Source of the DNA: Prevotella sp.
GTDB lineage: Bacteria > Bacteroidota > Bacteroidia > Bacteroidales > Bacteroidaceae
DNA: 33,493 nucleotides
Direction: 5' to 3'
Assembly: GCA_016281055.1 (NCBI GenBank)
Contig: JAEEHW010000121.1
Span: 1 to 33,493 of the forward strand
The notes below the pieces were generated by a model that was not told the DNA's origin, ran no database searches, and saw only the letters and a list, made by a program, of their open reading frames with translations. Each line of letters begins with the position of its first letter. Positions within the stretch are counted from its first letter, which is position 1. The position numbers and the translations under genes are program-made. Shown here piece by piece: positions 7,395-16,842 of this stretch.

Positions 7395-8136
7395 CTCCAC
7401 CATTGCCATTGCCATGACAGACAACAATGGCGAGATAACGAATGTGTGGAGATTTAAGACGCTGAAGGACGAAACCGTCAGTTTCTTCCGTTATGAACTG
7501 AAAGCAGGCATAAGAAAATACGAGATAGAGACAAGGGACATTGACACTATAACCATATCTTCCGTGGTGCCAGAGATAAATGACTATATTGCTCAGGCTA
7601 TCAAGGATATCACGGGGATAGTGCCGCATTTCTTTAATCTTGATGATGCACTGCAGAAAATCAAGTTGGACATAGAACTGCCTGCGGCACTGGGTAAGGA
7701 CCGCCTTGCCGATGCAGTAGGTGCGGCTGTGTGTCACGGTGTGCCGGCGATAATAATAGACATGGGTACGGCAACCACCATTGGTGTGGTCAATGACGAC
7801 AACACATTCATTGGCGGCATGATAATCCCAGGAGTAAAGACATCGCTGAAGGCTCTGAGCAAGAAGGCTTCGCAACTGCCGATGGTGAATATAGAACAGC
7901 CAGAGAACATGATAGGGCGCAACACGCTGGAGTGTATGCAGAGTGGTGTGCTTTACGGCAATGCTGCTATGGTGGACGGCATAATAGACCGCATACGTCC
8001 TACTCTGAAAGGCGACATACATGTGATAGCCACTGGCGGTATGGCAAAGTGTATAATACCATTCTGCCACAATGAAGTGGTAATAGACGAGTGTCTGCAG
8101 TTCAAGGGACTGTTTCATGCAACGCATGATGTTTAG
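7369..8136 (+). CDS. coaX: Type III pantothenate kinase (CoaX)
   Basis: 255 residues. It catalyses the ATP-dependent phosphorylation of pantothenate that opens coenzyme A synthesis. The ASKHA-fold motifs of type III kinases are present: IDIGNST (catalytic Asp6), the LGKDRLADAVGA loop, IIIDMGTATT and GGMIIPGV. A C-terminal ATGGMAK glycine motif completes the nucleotide site. It overlaps the end of coaBC by 26 nt, and the start is fixed by the conserved MHILIDIGNS. Type III kinases are not inhibited by coenzyme A, so control in this operon is more likely transcriptional or through PanD. Confidence 0.95.
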   Translation: MHILIDIGNSTIAIAMTDNNGEITNVWRFKTLKDETVSFFRYELKAGIRKYEIETRDIDTITISSVVPEINDYIAQAIKDITGIVPHFFNLDDALQKIKLDIELPAALGKDRLADAVGAAVCHGVPAIIIDMGTATTIGVVNDDNTFIGGMIIPGVKTSLKALSKKASQLPMVNIEQPENMIGRNTLECMQSGVLYGNAAMVDGIIDRIRPTLKGDIHVIATGGMAKCIIPFCHNEVVIDECLQFKGLFHATHDV

Positions 8137-8177
8137 TTTACGGTTTACTGTTTAGGGTTTACGGTTTACTGTTTATT
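8136..8177 (+). repeat. Heptamer tandem repeat (GTTTANN)6 after coaX
   Basis: Six perfect-register 7-nt units: GTTTACG, GTTTACT, GTTTAGG, GTTTACG, GTTTACT, GTTTATT. The first two units recur as units 4-5. The array starts on the last base of the coaX stop and ends 9 nt before the next ATG, filling almost the whole spacer. Confidence 0.85.
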
Positions 8178-8186
8178 ATAAATAAA

Positions 8187-8954
8187 ATGAGCAGACTGGT
8201 TTTCATCGGTTCGGGCAATCTTGCCACACAAATGTCACTCGCGCTGAAACGTGCGGGGCATGACATCGTGCAGGTATATAGTCGCACGGAGGAACACGCA
8301 AGGGAACTGGCGGAGAAGATTGGATGCGGATATACTGCCGACGTGAACACTGTATGTAGCGATGCTGATGCCTACATTGTTTCTGTAAAGGATGATGCGG
8401 TGAGGACTGTAGCGCAGACGCTGGGGCACGTGATAGGCGATGCGATATGCATGCACACTGCCGGGAGTGTGCCGATGGATGTGTTCCACGGTGCAGTGCG
8501 GCATTACGGCGTGTTATATCCCATGCAGTCCTTCTCAAAAACAAGGATGGTGAACTTCAAGGAGATACCGTGCTTTCTTGAGGCATCAGATGAACGAGCA
8601 ATGACATTGCTGCGAAGATTGGCGGAGAGTCTGTCAGACAATGTGCAGGAAGCTGACAGTGAGCAGCGCAAGAAAATTCACCTTGCTGCAGTATTGGCAA
8701 GCAATCTCGCCAACCACTGCTATCGTCTCGGTGAGCGTGTGCTTGAAGAGGCTGGCATCGATTTCAATATCCTTCTTCCATTGATACAGGAAACGGCACG
8801 AAAGGTTACGGATATGTCACCGCGCGAAGCACAGACAGGTCCGATGGTCAGGTATGACACCGGCGTGATGAGCCGACAGATAGAAATGCTGCATGATGAG
8901 CGCACCCGGCAGATATACAGGCTCATGGCAGAGAGTATTCACAACGATTATTAA
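8187..8954 (+). CDS. Rossmann-fold/DUF2520 dehydrogenase-like protein
   Basis: 255 residues. The N terminus is a dinucleotide-binding Rossmann domain (VFIGSGNLATQMSLALKRAG, with GSGNLA as the Gly-rich loop and a beta2 end at YSRT suited to NADP). The C-terminal half is helical and matches the DUF2520 domain (KIHLAAVLASNLANHCYRLG, then ...MSPREAQTGPMVRYD). The architecture resembles pyrroline-5-carboxylate reductase and 6-phosphogluconate dehydrogenase relatives. It is widespread in Bacteroidota, but the substrate is unassigned. The HTAGSVPMDVF and YGVLYPMQSFS segments would line the active site. It follows coaX after the heptamer repeat and is probably cotranscribed with it. Confidence 0.85.
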   Translation: MSRLVFIGSGNLATQMSLALKRAGHDIVQVYSRTEEHARELAEKIGCGYTADVNTVCSDADAYIVSVKDDAVRTVAQTLGHVIGDAICMHTAGSVPMDVFHGAVRHYGVLYPMQSFSKTRMVNFKEIPCFLEASDERAMTLLRRLAESLSDNVQEADSEQRKKIHLAAVLASNLANHCYRLGERVLEEAGIDFNILLPLIQETARKVTDMSPREAQTGPMVRYDTGVMSRQIEMLHDERTRQIYRLMAESIHNDY

Positions 8955-8988
8955 CTAATAAAAAAATATAATATTAACTTAACTAAAC

Positions 8989-10539
8989 ATGAAATTAAAG
9001 CATTTATTACTAATCGGCATCGTTGGCGTTGCTGCGTCAGCGTCAGCACAGACAGTGACAATCCACGGCGATAAGCCAGGTGACGTTATCCCAAAAGAGA
9101 TTTACGGACAGTTTGCAGAGCATCTAGGCACCTGCATATATGGAGGTCTTTGGGTAGGCAAAGACTCAAAGATTCCAAATCAGGACGGTTATCGCACTGA
9201 CGTGCTCAACGCATTGAAGGAACTGAAAGTGCCTGTACTGCGCTGGCCTGGTGGCTGCTTTGCCGATGAGTACCATTGGATGGACGGCATTGGTCCGAAG
9301 GAGAAACGCCCAAAGATGGTGAACAACAACTGGGGCGGCACCGTGGAGGACAACTCATTTGGTACACATGAGTTTTTCAACCTCTGCGAACTGATCGGTG
9401 CAGAGCCATATCTGAGTGGCAACGTAGGCAGCGGTACGGTAGAAGAACTTGCCAAGTGGGTGGAATACATTACATCAGACGGTGACTCGCCAATGGCAAA
9501 CCTGCGCCGTCAGAACGGTCGCGAGAAGTCATGGAACCTGAAATACCTCGGCGTAGGCAACGAATCATGGGGCTGCGGTGGTTCTATGCGCCCGGAATAC
9601 TACAGCGACCTCTTCCGCCGCTATTCAACATATTGCCGCAACTATGACGGTCACAACCTGTTTAAGATTGCTTCTGGTGCATCAGACTATGACTATAACT
9701 GGACAAAGGTGCTGATGGATAATGCCGGTGGCAACATGGCTGGTTTGTCATTGCATTACTACACCGTACCGGGGTGGACGGGCAGCAAAGGTTCTGCGAC
9801 AGACTTCACGAAAGACCAGTATTACTGGACTATCGGCAAGTGCCGCGAGATAGAGGATGTGCTGAAGAAGCACATTGCCATTATGGATGAGAAAGACCCG
9901 AAGAACCGCGTGGCACTGCTACTCGACGAATGGGGTACATGGTGGGACGAGGAGCCTGGCACCATCAAGGGCCATCTGTTCCAGCAGAATTCCATGCGCG
10001 ATGCAGTGGTGGCAAGTACGTCGCTCGACATCTTCCATAAATATACACGCCGTCTGAAGATGTGTAACATAGCACAGATTGTCAACGTACTCCAGTCAAT
10101 GATTCTCACCAAGGACGAGAAGATGGTGCTCACGCCGACATACTTTGTGTTCAAGCAGTATCAGGTGCATCAGGATGCAGCATACATACCCACCGACGTG
10201 GAGTGTGAGACTATGGACATCAAGGGAGCCAACCGCCATTTTGACGGCAAGCTGCCACTCGTGTCTGCCACAGCATCGAAAGACAAGAATGGTGTGTACC
10301 ATGTATCGCTCACCAACGTAAGCGTTGACAAGGAGCAGACCGTCACAGTGAACCTTGAAGGCATCAAGGCTACGAAAGCCGTAGGCACCATACTGGCTAC
10401 ATCGAAGATAGAAGACCTAAACACCTTTGACCAGCCAGACAAGGTGAAGAATGAAACATTCAAGGAGGTAAAGATAAAGAATGGACAGATGCAGGTGAAG
10501 ATGCCTAAAAATTCCATTGTAACGCTTGAGTTGAAATGA
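8989..10539 (+). CDS. Alpha-L-arabinofuranosidase, GH51
   Basis: 516 residues with a Sec signal peptide ([20 protein letters not shown], cleavage before QTVTIHG), so it acts in the periplasm or at the surface. It should release L-arabinofuranose from arabinan or arabinoxylan oligosaccharides. The TIM barrel shows the GH51 signatures: [11 protein letters not shown] at the start, [11 protein letters not shown], the acid/base in [11 protein letters not shown] (Glu192) and the nucleophile in [11 protein letters not shown] (Glu314). A C-terminal beta-sandwich follows from about residue 400. No SusCD pair or other arabinan enzyme is adjacent, so it is an isolated glycosidase. Its stop overlaps the prmC start (ATGA). 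Confidence 0.94.
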   Translation: MKLKHLLLIGIVGVAASASAQTVTIHGDKPGDVIPKEIYGQFAEHLGTCIYGGLWVGKDSKIPNQDGYRTDVLNALKELKVPVLRWPGGCFADEYHWMDGIGPKEKRPKMVNNNWGGTVEDNSFGTHEFFNLCELIGAEPYLSGNVGSGTVEELAKWVEYITSDGDSPMANLRRQNGREKSWNLKYLGVGNESWGCGGSMRPEYYSDLFRRYSTYCRNYDGHNLFKIASGASDYDYNWTKVLMDNAGGNMAGLSLHYYTVPGWTGSKGSATDFTKDQYYWTIGKCREIEDVLKKHIAIMDEKDPKNRVALLLDEWGTWWDEEPGTIKGHLFQQNSMRDAVVASTSLDIFHKYTRRLKMCNIAQIVNVLQSMILTKDEKMVLTPTYFVFKQYQVHQDAAYIPTDVECETMDIKGANRHFDGKLPLVSATASKDKNGVYHVSLTNVSVDKEQTVTVNLEGIKATKAVGTILATSKIEDLNTFDQPDKVKNETFKEVKIKNGQMQVKMPKNSIVTLELK

Positions 10540-11366
10540 CGATAAGGGAACTTGCCGCAAGGCTGAAACAATACGATGAGCAGGAGGCGCGCAGCATAGT
10601 GCTTCTCCTGCTTTATGATTGTTTCGGAATGACCATGACAGATATCTGCACAGGTGCACTTGAGCATATGTCATGCGGGGACGTCAAGCGTCTGGAGCAA
10701 TATATGCAGCGCCTTGAACAGGGAGAACCGGTGCAGTACGTCACAGGCAAGACGGTATTCTGCGGAAGGGATTTCCATGTGGAGAAGGGAGTCTTAATCC
10801 CGCGTCCTGAGACAGAAGAACTCTGCGAACTGATTATTAACGGCTACACTGTTGCAGCACCACGCATCCTTGACGTCGGCACCGGCTCAGGATGCATAGC
10901 CATAACATTGGCATCAGAACTCCCCCACTCCACTGTGTCAGCATGGGATGTTAGTGAAGATGCCCTGCGTATAGCATCTGGGAATGCGGACAACATAAAG
11001 ACTCATGTGGTATTTGAGAAAAAAGATATTCTTAAGGCAAGACATGACGGGGACAATGACTTTGACATCATAGTGTCAAACCCTCCTTACATCTGTGACA
11101 AAGAAGCGGCAGACATGGAACCACATGTGTTGTGCCATGAACCACACCTCGCCCTTTTCGTTCCCGATGACGATCCTCTGTTGTTCTATCGTTCCATCAC
11201 ACAGTATGCAGCTACAGCTTTGTCACCACTCGGTATGTTATATTTTGAAATTAATCCTATATATGCTGATGCACTGAAGGAAATGATATGTTCATACGGT
11301 TTTGACAACGTCATGATACATGATGATCAGTTTGGGAAACATCGTTTCATCAGTGCAAGAAGATAA
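10536..11366 (+). CDS. prmC: Peptide chain release factor N5-glutamine methyltransferase (PrmC)
   Basis: 276 residues, the usual PrmC/HemK size. It methylates the Gln of the GGQ motif in release factors RF1 and RF2, using S-adenosylmethionine. The N-terminal helical domain is followed by [10 protein letters not shown], the [10 protein letters not shown] motif (residues 87-96), the SAM-binding [10 protein letters not shown] (113-122) and the catalytic NPPY (182-185). The ATG overlaps the TGA of the GH51 gene (ATGA), which implies translational coupling of a housekeeping gene to a secreted glycosidase. It faces yidC across a strong hairpin. Confidence 0.95.
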   Translation: MTIRELAARLKQYDEQEARSIVLLLLYDCFGMTMTDICTGALEHMSCGDVKRLEQYMQRLEQGEPVQYVTGKTVFCGRDFHVEKGVLIPRPETEELCELIINGYTVAAPRILDVGTGSGCIAITLASELPHSTVSAWDVSEDALRIASGNADNIKTHVVFEKKDILKARHDGDNDFDIIVSNPPYICDKEAADMEPHVLCHEPHLALFVPDDDPLLFYRSITQYAATALSPLGMLYFEINPIYADALKEMICSYGFDNVMIHDDQFGKHRFISARR

Positions 11367-11417
11367 GTTCTGCAGGTACAGTTTGTTGAAAGTTGCTTAG
11401 GACTCCATTTGAAAAAG

Positions 11418-11464
11418 AACGCTGCCAGCGGTTGGATTGCATGATCCCAATCGCTGGCAGCGTT
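11418..11464. terminator. 18-bp hairpin between convergent prmC and yidC
   Basis: 11418-11435 pairs with 11447-11464; the only non-Watson-Crick position is a G-T pair. The core is GCTGCCAGCG with an 11-nt loop. A-rich sequence before it and T-rich sequence after it suit termination in both directions. The adjacent stops are at 11366 (prmC) and 11485 (yidC). Confidence 0.85.
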
Positions 11465-11484
11465 TACTGTGTATATGTCATAAT

Positions 11485-13389
11485 TTATTTTCCACGTAGT
11501 CTGGCGTTTTTCTGTGCCAGTTCCTCACGCTTCTTCTGAAGTTCCTCCTGCTGTTTCTGCATAGCTTGCAGACGGGCAGCCAAACCACTCATTTTCTTGT
11601 TTGGATTCTTCTTGTTCTCTTCGCGCTTAGCCTCGAGGATGGCAAGCAGTTTGGCATCGTTGGTGGTTTTGCGCAAAAGCCACATGATAGCGGCAGAGAA
11701 GAAGAGAGAAATGAAATAATAGAAGTTAAGACCAGCAGAATAGTCATTGAACATAAAGAAGAACATCAATGGCATGAGCATCATCATCCAACGCATCATC
11801 TTCATCTGATCAGCCTGTTGTCCCACCATCTGGTCTTTCTGCTGCTGCATAGTAAACCATGAATATAAAAGGTTGGCACCACAGAACAAGATACATGTCA
11901 ATGACAGATGATCACCAATAAGCCAAAGGTCTTTGCTCCATTCTATTATTGGGTCATAGGTGGATAGGTCGTCAATCCACAGGAAAGACTCGCGGCGCAA
12001 CTGAATGGCGTTAGGAACAAAGTTGAACATCGCAATCCAGATAGGCATCTGTATGAACATTGGCAGGCAGCCCGACAATGGACTGACACCATATTCAGAA
12101 TAGAGTTGCATCATTGCCTGCTGTTTCTGCATGGCATCCTCAGGCTTGTTGTACTGCTTGGTTGCTTCATCAAGTTTTGGCTTGAGTACACGCATCTTGG
12201 CACTTGACATATAGCTCTTCTTCACCATCGGATATGTGATGGCCTTGAGAAGTAGTGTAATAAGTATGAGTATGATACCCATTGGTATCGCCATGCTGCG
12301 GAGGAAGTCGAAAACATACAGCGTAAACCACCTGTTGATATAACGGAACAGAGGCCATCCCAAATATACGAGGCGTTCCAGTTCCAAATCCTTACCAAAT
12401 GTTGATTGCTCCTCAACACTCTGCAAAAGACGGAAATCATTCGGACCATAATAGAACTCAAACTCTGTAGGTTTGACACCCTTGGGATCAAAAGCAGTCT
12501 TCAGTTTGGCTTCATAATATTTCAGGTAACCAGAACCTTTCTTTTCAGGCTTTGAAGTCAGCAACGCATCTGTGCCATAACCATCCTTGGCAATCATTAC
12601 TGCAGAGAAGAACTGGTTTTTGAAAGCAATCCAGTTGATGGGCTCCTCAACAGTTTCGTCTATCTTCTCGCTTGTTTCATTCAGATAGTCTGTGCCACCA
12701 TCTGTGAAGTGATACGTAAGTGTAGAATATCTGTTTTCAAAAGAAAAACCTTTCTCCTGCTGCTTACACCTATCGCTCCAGTTGATGTCAACCGTCTGCA
12801 TGTTTGGTGCAAACAGACCTTCCATTCCCTTCATTGCCATGGAGCAATGCAGCATGTAATCCTTGCCGAGCGTATAGGTTATAGTCAGTGATTTGACAGA
12901 GTCGCCAGCAACGAAAGTGATGCTGTTGGCAGTCTTTTCCTTCACATTAAAAAACAACTCTGATGTTTCAATGTTTGACTCCTTGGCTGCAAAAGTGAAA
13001 TTGAGCTTCTGGGTGTTCTTGTCAAACAGAGTTACATCCTTGTGACCATTGTTGTCTTCAAAGTTCTTCACCACAGCGCTTTCTACTACAGCACCTTTAG
13101 TGGAGAATGTCAATGCCACCTTGTCATTCTGAAGCACAACAGACTCAGCATTTCCCTGCTTTGCACTGAAAAATGGTGCAGTGGAATCATTAAGGGCTTT
13201 TTCAGCCTGTTCCTTCTTTTTCTGTTGTTCTGACAACATACGCTGCTCAGCCTTTTGCTTCGCAACATTTTCTATAGAATCTTGTTTGCGTTGGGCTTCA
13301 ACTTGTTCTTTCGAGGGTTGGTTGAACCATGTAAAACCGAACAATACCGCTGCAATGAGCGCAAAACCGATGATAGTATTTTTATCCAC
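11485..13389 (-). CDS. yidC: Membrane protein insertase YidC
   Basis: 634 residues from a GTG start at 13389 (VDKNTIIGFALIAAVLFGF, the classic Bacteroidota YidC N terminus). An ATG 21 codons upstream (13452) is rejected because the -7 box at 13420-13427 lies inside that extension. YidC inserts and folds inner-membrane proteins with or without SecYEG. After the first helix comes a charged coiled-coil-like stretch and a large periplasmic beta domain (to about residue 340). The conserved insertase core follows: the helix starting MAIPMGIILILITLLLKAIT, the MRVLKPKLDEATKQYNKPED cytoplasmic loop and YGVSPLSGCLPMFIQMPIWI. The C-terminal tail is basic (KKREELAQKNARLRGK), as expected for ribosome contact. 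Confidence 0.96.
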   Translation of the reverse strand: MDKNTIIGFALIAAVLFGFTWFNQPSKEQVEAQRKQDSIENVAKQKAEQRMLSEQQKKKEQAEKALNDSTAPFFSAKQGNAESVVLQNDKVALTFSTKGAVVESAVVKNFEDNNGHKDVTLFDKNTQKLNFTFAAKESNIETSELFFNVKEKTANSITFVAGDSVKSLTITYTLGKDYMLHCSMAMKGMEGLFAPNMQTVDINWSDRCKQQEKGFSFENRYSTLTYHFTDGGTDYLNETSEKIDETVEEPINWIAFKNQFFSAVMIAKDGYGTDALLTSKPEKKGSGYLKYYEAKLKTAFDPKGVKPTEFEFYYGPNDFRLLQSVEEQSTFGKDLELERLVYLGWPLFRYINRWFTLYVFDFLRSMAIPMGIILILITLLLKAITYPMVKKSYMSSAKMRVLKPKLDEATKQYNKPEDAMQKQQAMMQLYSEYGVSPLSGCLPMFIQMPIWIAMFNFVPNAIQLRRESFLWIDDLSTYDPIIEWSKDLWLIGDHLSLTCILFCGANLLYSWFTMQQQKDQMVGQQADQMKMMRWMMMLMPLMFFFMFNDYSAGLNFYYFISLFFSAAIMWLLRKTTNDAKLLAILEAKREENKKNPNKKMSGLAARLQAMQKQQEELQKKREELAQKNARLRGK

Positions 13390-13419
13390 TTGTGATATAA
13401 TGTTTTTAATTTTAGTTTG

Positions 13420-13453
13420 CAAAGTTACAAAAAAAAATGCGTATATCGGCAAT
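13420..13453 (-). promoter_or_regulatory. yidC promoter
   Basis: The reverse strand carries TAACTTTG at 13427-13420, a perfect -7 box, 31 bp upstream of the GTG start. A possible -33 element, ATTG (13453-13450), lies 22 bp further upstream and is a weak match. Transcription would start near 13413, so the ATG at 13452 could not be in the message. Confidence 0.65.
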
Positions 13454-13532
13454 AATTACACTTTTTAAATAAAATAACGGGAATATAAAGTATTTTTCAC
13501 GTCAATTATTCTATAATTCAAATAATTTGGAG

Positions 13533-13540
13533 TACCTTTG
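13533..13540 (+). promoter_or_regulatory. -7 element for the DUF3078 gene
   Basis: TACCTTTG matches TAnnTTTG and ends 21 bp before the ATG at 13562. No TTTG is found at the -33 position. The divergent yidC and DUF3078 starts are 172 bp apart. Confidence 0.6.
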
Positions 13541-13561
13541 TACCCAAATATCTGTATAAAA

Positions 13562-14869
13562 ATGAATACAAAGAAACAATACGCACTTTTTATTGTCATA
13601 ACATTACTTTCTTTTTTCACTGCAAATACATACGCACAGCGACATTATTCCTCGTCTTTGTCAAGCGCTATCATAAGAGCGTACAGTGATTCGCTTGCAA
13701 TATACAAGGCTGAGATAGATTCTCTGAAACGCTCCAATGATTCACTCAGAGCAGAGCAAGGTTATCCGGCAGACAACAAGTATTTCCGTTTGTTTTCTCC
13801 TACTGCATTCTATCCTGATGTAGTAGGAAGGGCCTTCAGTATTGACGGACAAGGAAGCAACATCATCGATAATGGTCTGATGAACATATATCTTCGTCAT
13901 CCAGAACTTGTAGATTATTCAACCATTCTTACCGGCAGAGATGTAAAAGAAAATATCCAGCCGATTATAGCCAAACGTCCAGAACGCATCGAACTGGCTA
14001 AGCAGGTACAGGAAAAAGAACCACAACCTACGACGGAAATTGAAACTGAACCTATTGACATGGTTGTGACCAAGCCTAATTTCTGGACATTCCACGGAGA
14101 CTATTATTTGCAGTTCCTGCAGAATTATATTTCCTCAAACTGGTATAAGAGTGGTTCAAACAGCTACTCCATGATGGGTACTGTGACATTACAGTACAAC
14201 TACAACAACAAACAGAAAGTAAAGTGGGACAACAAATTGGAGATGAGACTTGGATTCCAAACGACGGAAGCCGACACTATAAACAAATTCAAGACATCTG
14301 ACGACCTTATCAGATATACTTCAAAACTTGGTTTGCAGGCACACGCCAATTGGTATTACACTATGCAAGTGATTGCGCAAACCCAGTTTACAAAAGGATT
14401 GAAAGACAACAATGATTATGTATATTCAGACTTCTTGTCGCCATTCACGTTGAACCTCTCTTTGGGTATGGACTATACCGTGAGCACAAAGAACAAGAAA
14501 CTGACAGGTGCCATACACATCGCTCCAATGGCATTCAAATTCAAATATGTGGACAGGAGATACCTTGCTACAAGTTTTGGTATAAATGGAGGCCACCGCA
14601 CCATGGAGGACTTCGGTTCGCAATACACCATTGACTTGACATGGACGCCTTTCAACAATTTCAAGTGGAAAACCCGTCTTTATGGATATACCACATATCA
14701 TAAATACGAGATGGAATGGGAAAATACACTGACACTGCAGTTCAATAAATACATCTCCACTTGTTTGTACCTTTATCCACGCTTTGACGACAGTGTGAAC
14801 AGAACTGACGACCATAGCTACATACAATTCAAGGAATATTTCAGTTTCGGTTTCTCATATTCCATGTAA
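13562..14869 (+). CDS. DUF3078-family outer-membrane beta-barrel protein
   Basis: 435 residues from ATG 13562. A TTG codon 8 codons upstream overlaps the -7 box and is rejected. A signal peptide (MNTKKQYALFIVITLLSFFT...YAQ) is followed by a short coiled-coil-like stretch (YKAEIDSLKRSNDSLRAEQG). From about residue 170 come alternating amphipathic strands rich in Tyr, Trp and Asn, ending in an aromatic FGFSYSM, the usual outer-membrane barrel end. The NFWTFHGDYYLQFLQNYISS and NWYKSGSNSYSMMG segments fit the DUF3078 family, whose role is unknown. The downstream helicase starts 12 nt after its stop and is probably cotranscribed. Confidence 0.8.
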   Translation: MNTKKQYALFIVITLLSFFTANTYAQRHYSSSLSSAIIRAYSDSLAIYKAEIDSLKRSNDSLRAEQGYPADNKYFRLFSPTAFYPDVVGRAFSIDGQGSNIIDNGLMNIYLRHPELVDYSTILTGRDVKENIQPIIAKRPERIELAKQVQEKEPQPTTEIETEPIDMVVTKPNFWTFHGDYYLQFLQNYISSNWYKSGSNSYSMMGTVTLQYNYNNKQKVKWDNKLEMRLGFQTTEADTINKFKTSDDLIRYTSKLGLQAHANWYYTMQVIAQTQFTKGLKDNNDYVYSDFLSPFTLNLSLGMDYTVSTKNKKLTGAIHIAPMAFKFKYVDRRYLATSFGINGGHRTMEDFGSQYTIDLTWTPFNNFKWKTRLYGYTTYHKYEMEWENTLTLQFNKYISTCLYLYPRFDDSVNRTDDHSYIQFKEYFSFGFSYSM

Positions 14870-14880
14870 TATCTGTATAT

Positions 14881-16743
14881 ATGAAAGACGACATGGAAAA
14901 TCCGGAACTGAAGACTGCATGGGAAATAATCTCTAACACCGATACTCACCTTTTCCTTACAGGAAAGGCAGGTACTGGGAAAACTACATTTTTGCGTAAC
15001 ATACGTACAGAGTTGCCCAAACGCATGGTGGTGGTAGCACCAACAGGAATTGCTGCCATCAATGCACAAGGCACCACCATACATTCTTTTTTTCAGCTGA
15101 ATTTCGGTCCGCAGATACCAGGAACACAACAAAAAGGCAAACGCTTTCAGTTTCGCAAACAAAAAATAAAACTCATACGCTCGTTAGACCTTATTGTTAT
15201 TGATGAGATAAGTATGGTGCGTGCAGATGTGCTTGATGCCATAGACGCAATATTAAGGCAGTATCGTAATTCCCGACGACCATTTGGTGGCGTTCAGATG
15301 TTGATGATAGGTGACATGCAGCAACTTGCACCCGTGGCAAGGGAAGAAGAGTGGAATTTGCTTGCCCCATATTATTCTACACCTTATTTCTTTTCAAGCA
15401 AGGTGTTGCAGAATACAGATTTCGTAACTATCGAACTGAAACATGTTTACAGACAGAGTGATCCGGTGTTTATAGGATTGCTCAATGCTGTCCGCAACAA
15501 CACTGCTGACGATACTGTCCTCAGTAAGTTAAACGAAAGATTTGTACCTGAATTTTCACCAAGTGATGACGAAGGATATATACGACTGACAACACATAAC
15601 TATCAGGCAGATAACATCAATCAAGTAAAACTCGCTGCATTGACAACACAGGCTTACAATTACGAAGCAACGATTGAAGGTGATTTTCCTGAGATGTCAT
15701 ATCCAACAGACAAGATGCTCTGTCTTAAAGAAGGTGCGCAGGTGATGTTTGTTAAAAATGACTCGTCACAGGAAAAGCGATATTACAACGGAATGATTGC
15801 AAAGGTGACATCGCTCGAGGCACATAAAATAATTGTAAAAACACTTGATGATGGCAAAACGATAGAAGTAGGACATGAAACGTGGGAAAACATGAAATAC
15901 TCTATCAATGAAAAAACTCAGGAAGTACAGGAAGATGTTGTAGGAACATTCTCACAGTTTCCATTAAAAACAGCATGGGCTATTACTGTCCATAAGTCGC
16001 AAGGTTTGACCTTTGAGCGTGCAATAATTGATGTACAGCACAGTTTTGCCCACGGACAGACATATGTGGCATTGTCACGTTGCAAAACCCTTGATGGAAT
16101 GGTGCTGAGCACCCCCATACCACGCACCGCGATAATAAACGACAGCGTGGTACAGCAGTTTTGTGATGACCCACGTCACCAAGAGCCAGATGAACAGCGC
16201 TTGGATATGATGGAACGACAATATATGCTGCGAATTACGGAAGAGTTGTTTATGTTGAACAATATCAGATATCCCATTGATGATTTGATAAAGTTAATGC
16301 GTGAGTTCTTTTATTCTTCTTATCCAAAGCTGTATGCTTCATGGTTAGGAACGTCAGACAAACTCAAACAACCGGAGGTCATTGCCAACAGATTCCATGC
16401 ACAATATGAGAATTTAATATTGAAGGGTGATGATTTCAAGGACAACGAACTGCTGCAAGAACGTCTAAAGAAGGGCGCAACCTATTTCGGGGAAGAACTG
16501 AAATTCATTAGCAAGCAATTAGGTATTACAAAAATAATAACCAACAACAAGCAGGTCAAAGAACGTTTGAACAACATCTTGCAGACATTGAACAATGAAT
16601 ACAAACTTAAGATGTCGCTGCTCTGTTATGTTGCAGACGAAGGTATAAAAATCAAAGAATATCTGCAATACAAAGCTAAGTCGATGCTAAAGATAGAGAA
16701 CGGAGAAAACGTGAAACAAAAGCAATATGACAAGAAAAAATGA
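14881..16743 (+). CDS. Pif1/RecD-like SF1 helicase
   Basis: 620 residues. It is an SF1B DNA helicase of the Pif1/RecD2 type. Visible motifs: Walker A GKAGTGKTT (28-36), APTGIAA (motif Ia), Walker B VIDEISM (106-112), GDMQQLAPV (motif III, 144-152), HVYRQSD (motif IV region), HKSQGLTFE (motif V, near residue 370) and YVALSRCK (motif VI, near residue 394). The last ~200 residues are helical and lysine-rich, a family-specific extension found in Bacteroidota homologues. Likely roles are unwinding of G-quadruplexes or stalled forks. It follows the DUF3078 gene by 12 nt with no separate promoter seen. Confidence 0.88.
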   Translation: MKDDMENPELKTAWEIISNTDTHLFLTGKAGTGKTTFLRNIRTELPKRMVVVAPTGIAAINAQGTTIHSFFQLNFGPQIPGTQQKGKRFQFRKQKIKLIRSLDLIVIDEISMVRADVLDAIDAILRQYRNSRRPFGGVQMLMIGDMQQLAPVAREEEWNLLAPYYSTPYFFSSKVLQNTDFVTIELKHVYRQSDPVFIGLLNAVRNNTADDTVLSKLNERFVPEFSPSDDEGYIRLTTHNYQADNINQVKLAALTTQAYNYEATIEGDFPEMSYPTDKMLCLKEGAQVMFVKNDSSQEKRYYNGMIAKVTSLEAHKIIVKTLDDGKTIEVGHETWENMKYSINEKTQEVQEDVVGTFSQFPLKTAWAITVHKSQGLTFERAIIDVQHSFAHGQTYVALSRCKTLDGMVLSTPIPRTAIINDSVVQQFCDDPRHQEPDEQRLDMMERQYMLRITEELFMLNNIRYPIDDLIKLMREFFYSSYPKLYASWLGTSDKLKQPEVIANRFHAQYENLILKGDDFKDNELLQERLKKGATYFGEELKFISKQLGITKIITNNKQVKERLNNILQTLNNEYKLKMSLLCYVADEGIKIKEYLQYKAKSMLKIENGENVKQKQYDKKK

Positions 16744-16780
16744 AAATAACCATGTAAAAACATAGTTTTTTTCATTTTCA

Positions 16781-16812
16781 ATTGCTTATCTCAAAAAAAA
16801 ATCGTAATTTTG
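16781..16812 (+). promoter_or_regulatory. pheS promoter
   Basis: TAATTTTG at 16805-16812 is a perfect -7 box. ATTG at 16781-16784, 20 bp upstream, is a near match to the -33 TTTG. The pheS ATG is 30 bp downstream. Confidence 0.72.
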
Positions 16813-16842
16813 CAGTCTGAAAACAAAAAACAAAAATAAAAA

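Noticed and set aside
7231..8127. Long reverse-strand open frame (298 codons) opposite coaX
   Set aside because: It lies entirely opposite coaBC/coaX, which carry full family motifs. The translation is rich in His, Tyr and Cys with no domain, as expected of an antisense shadow.
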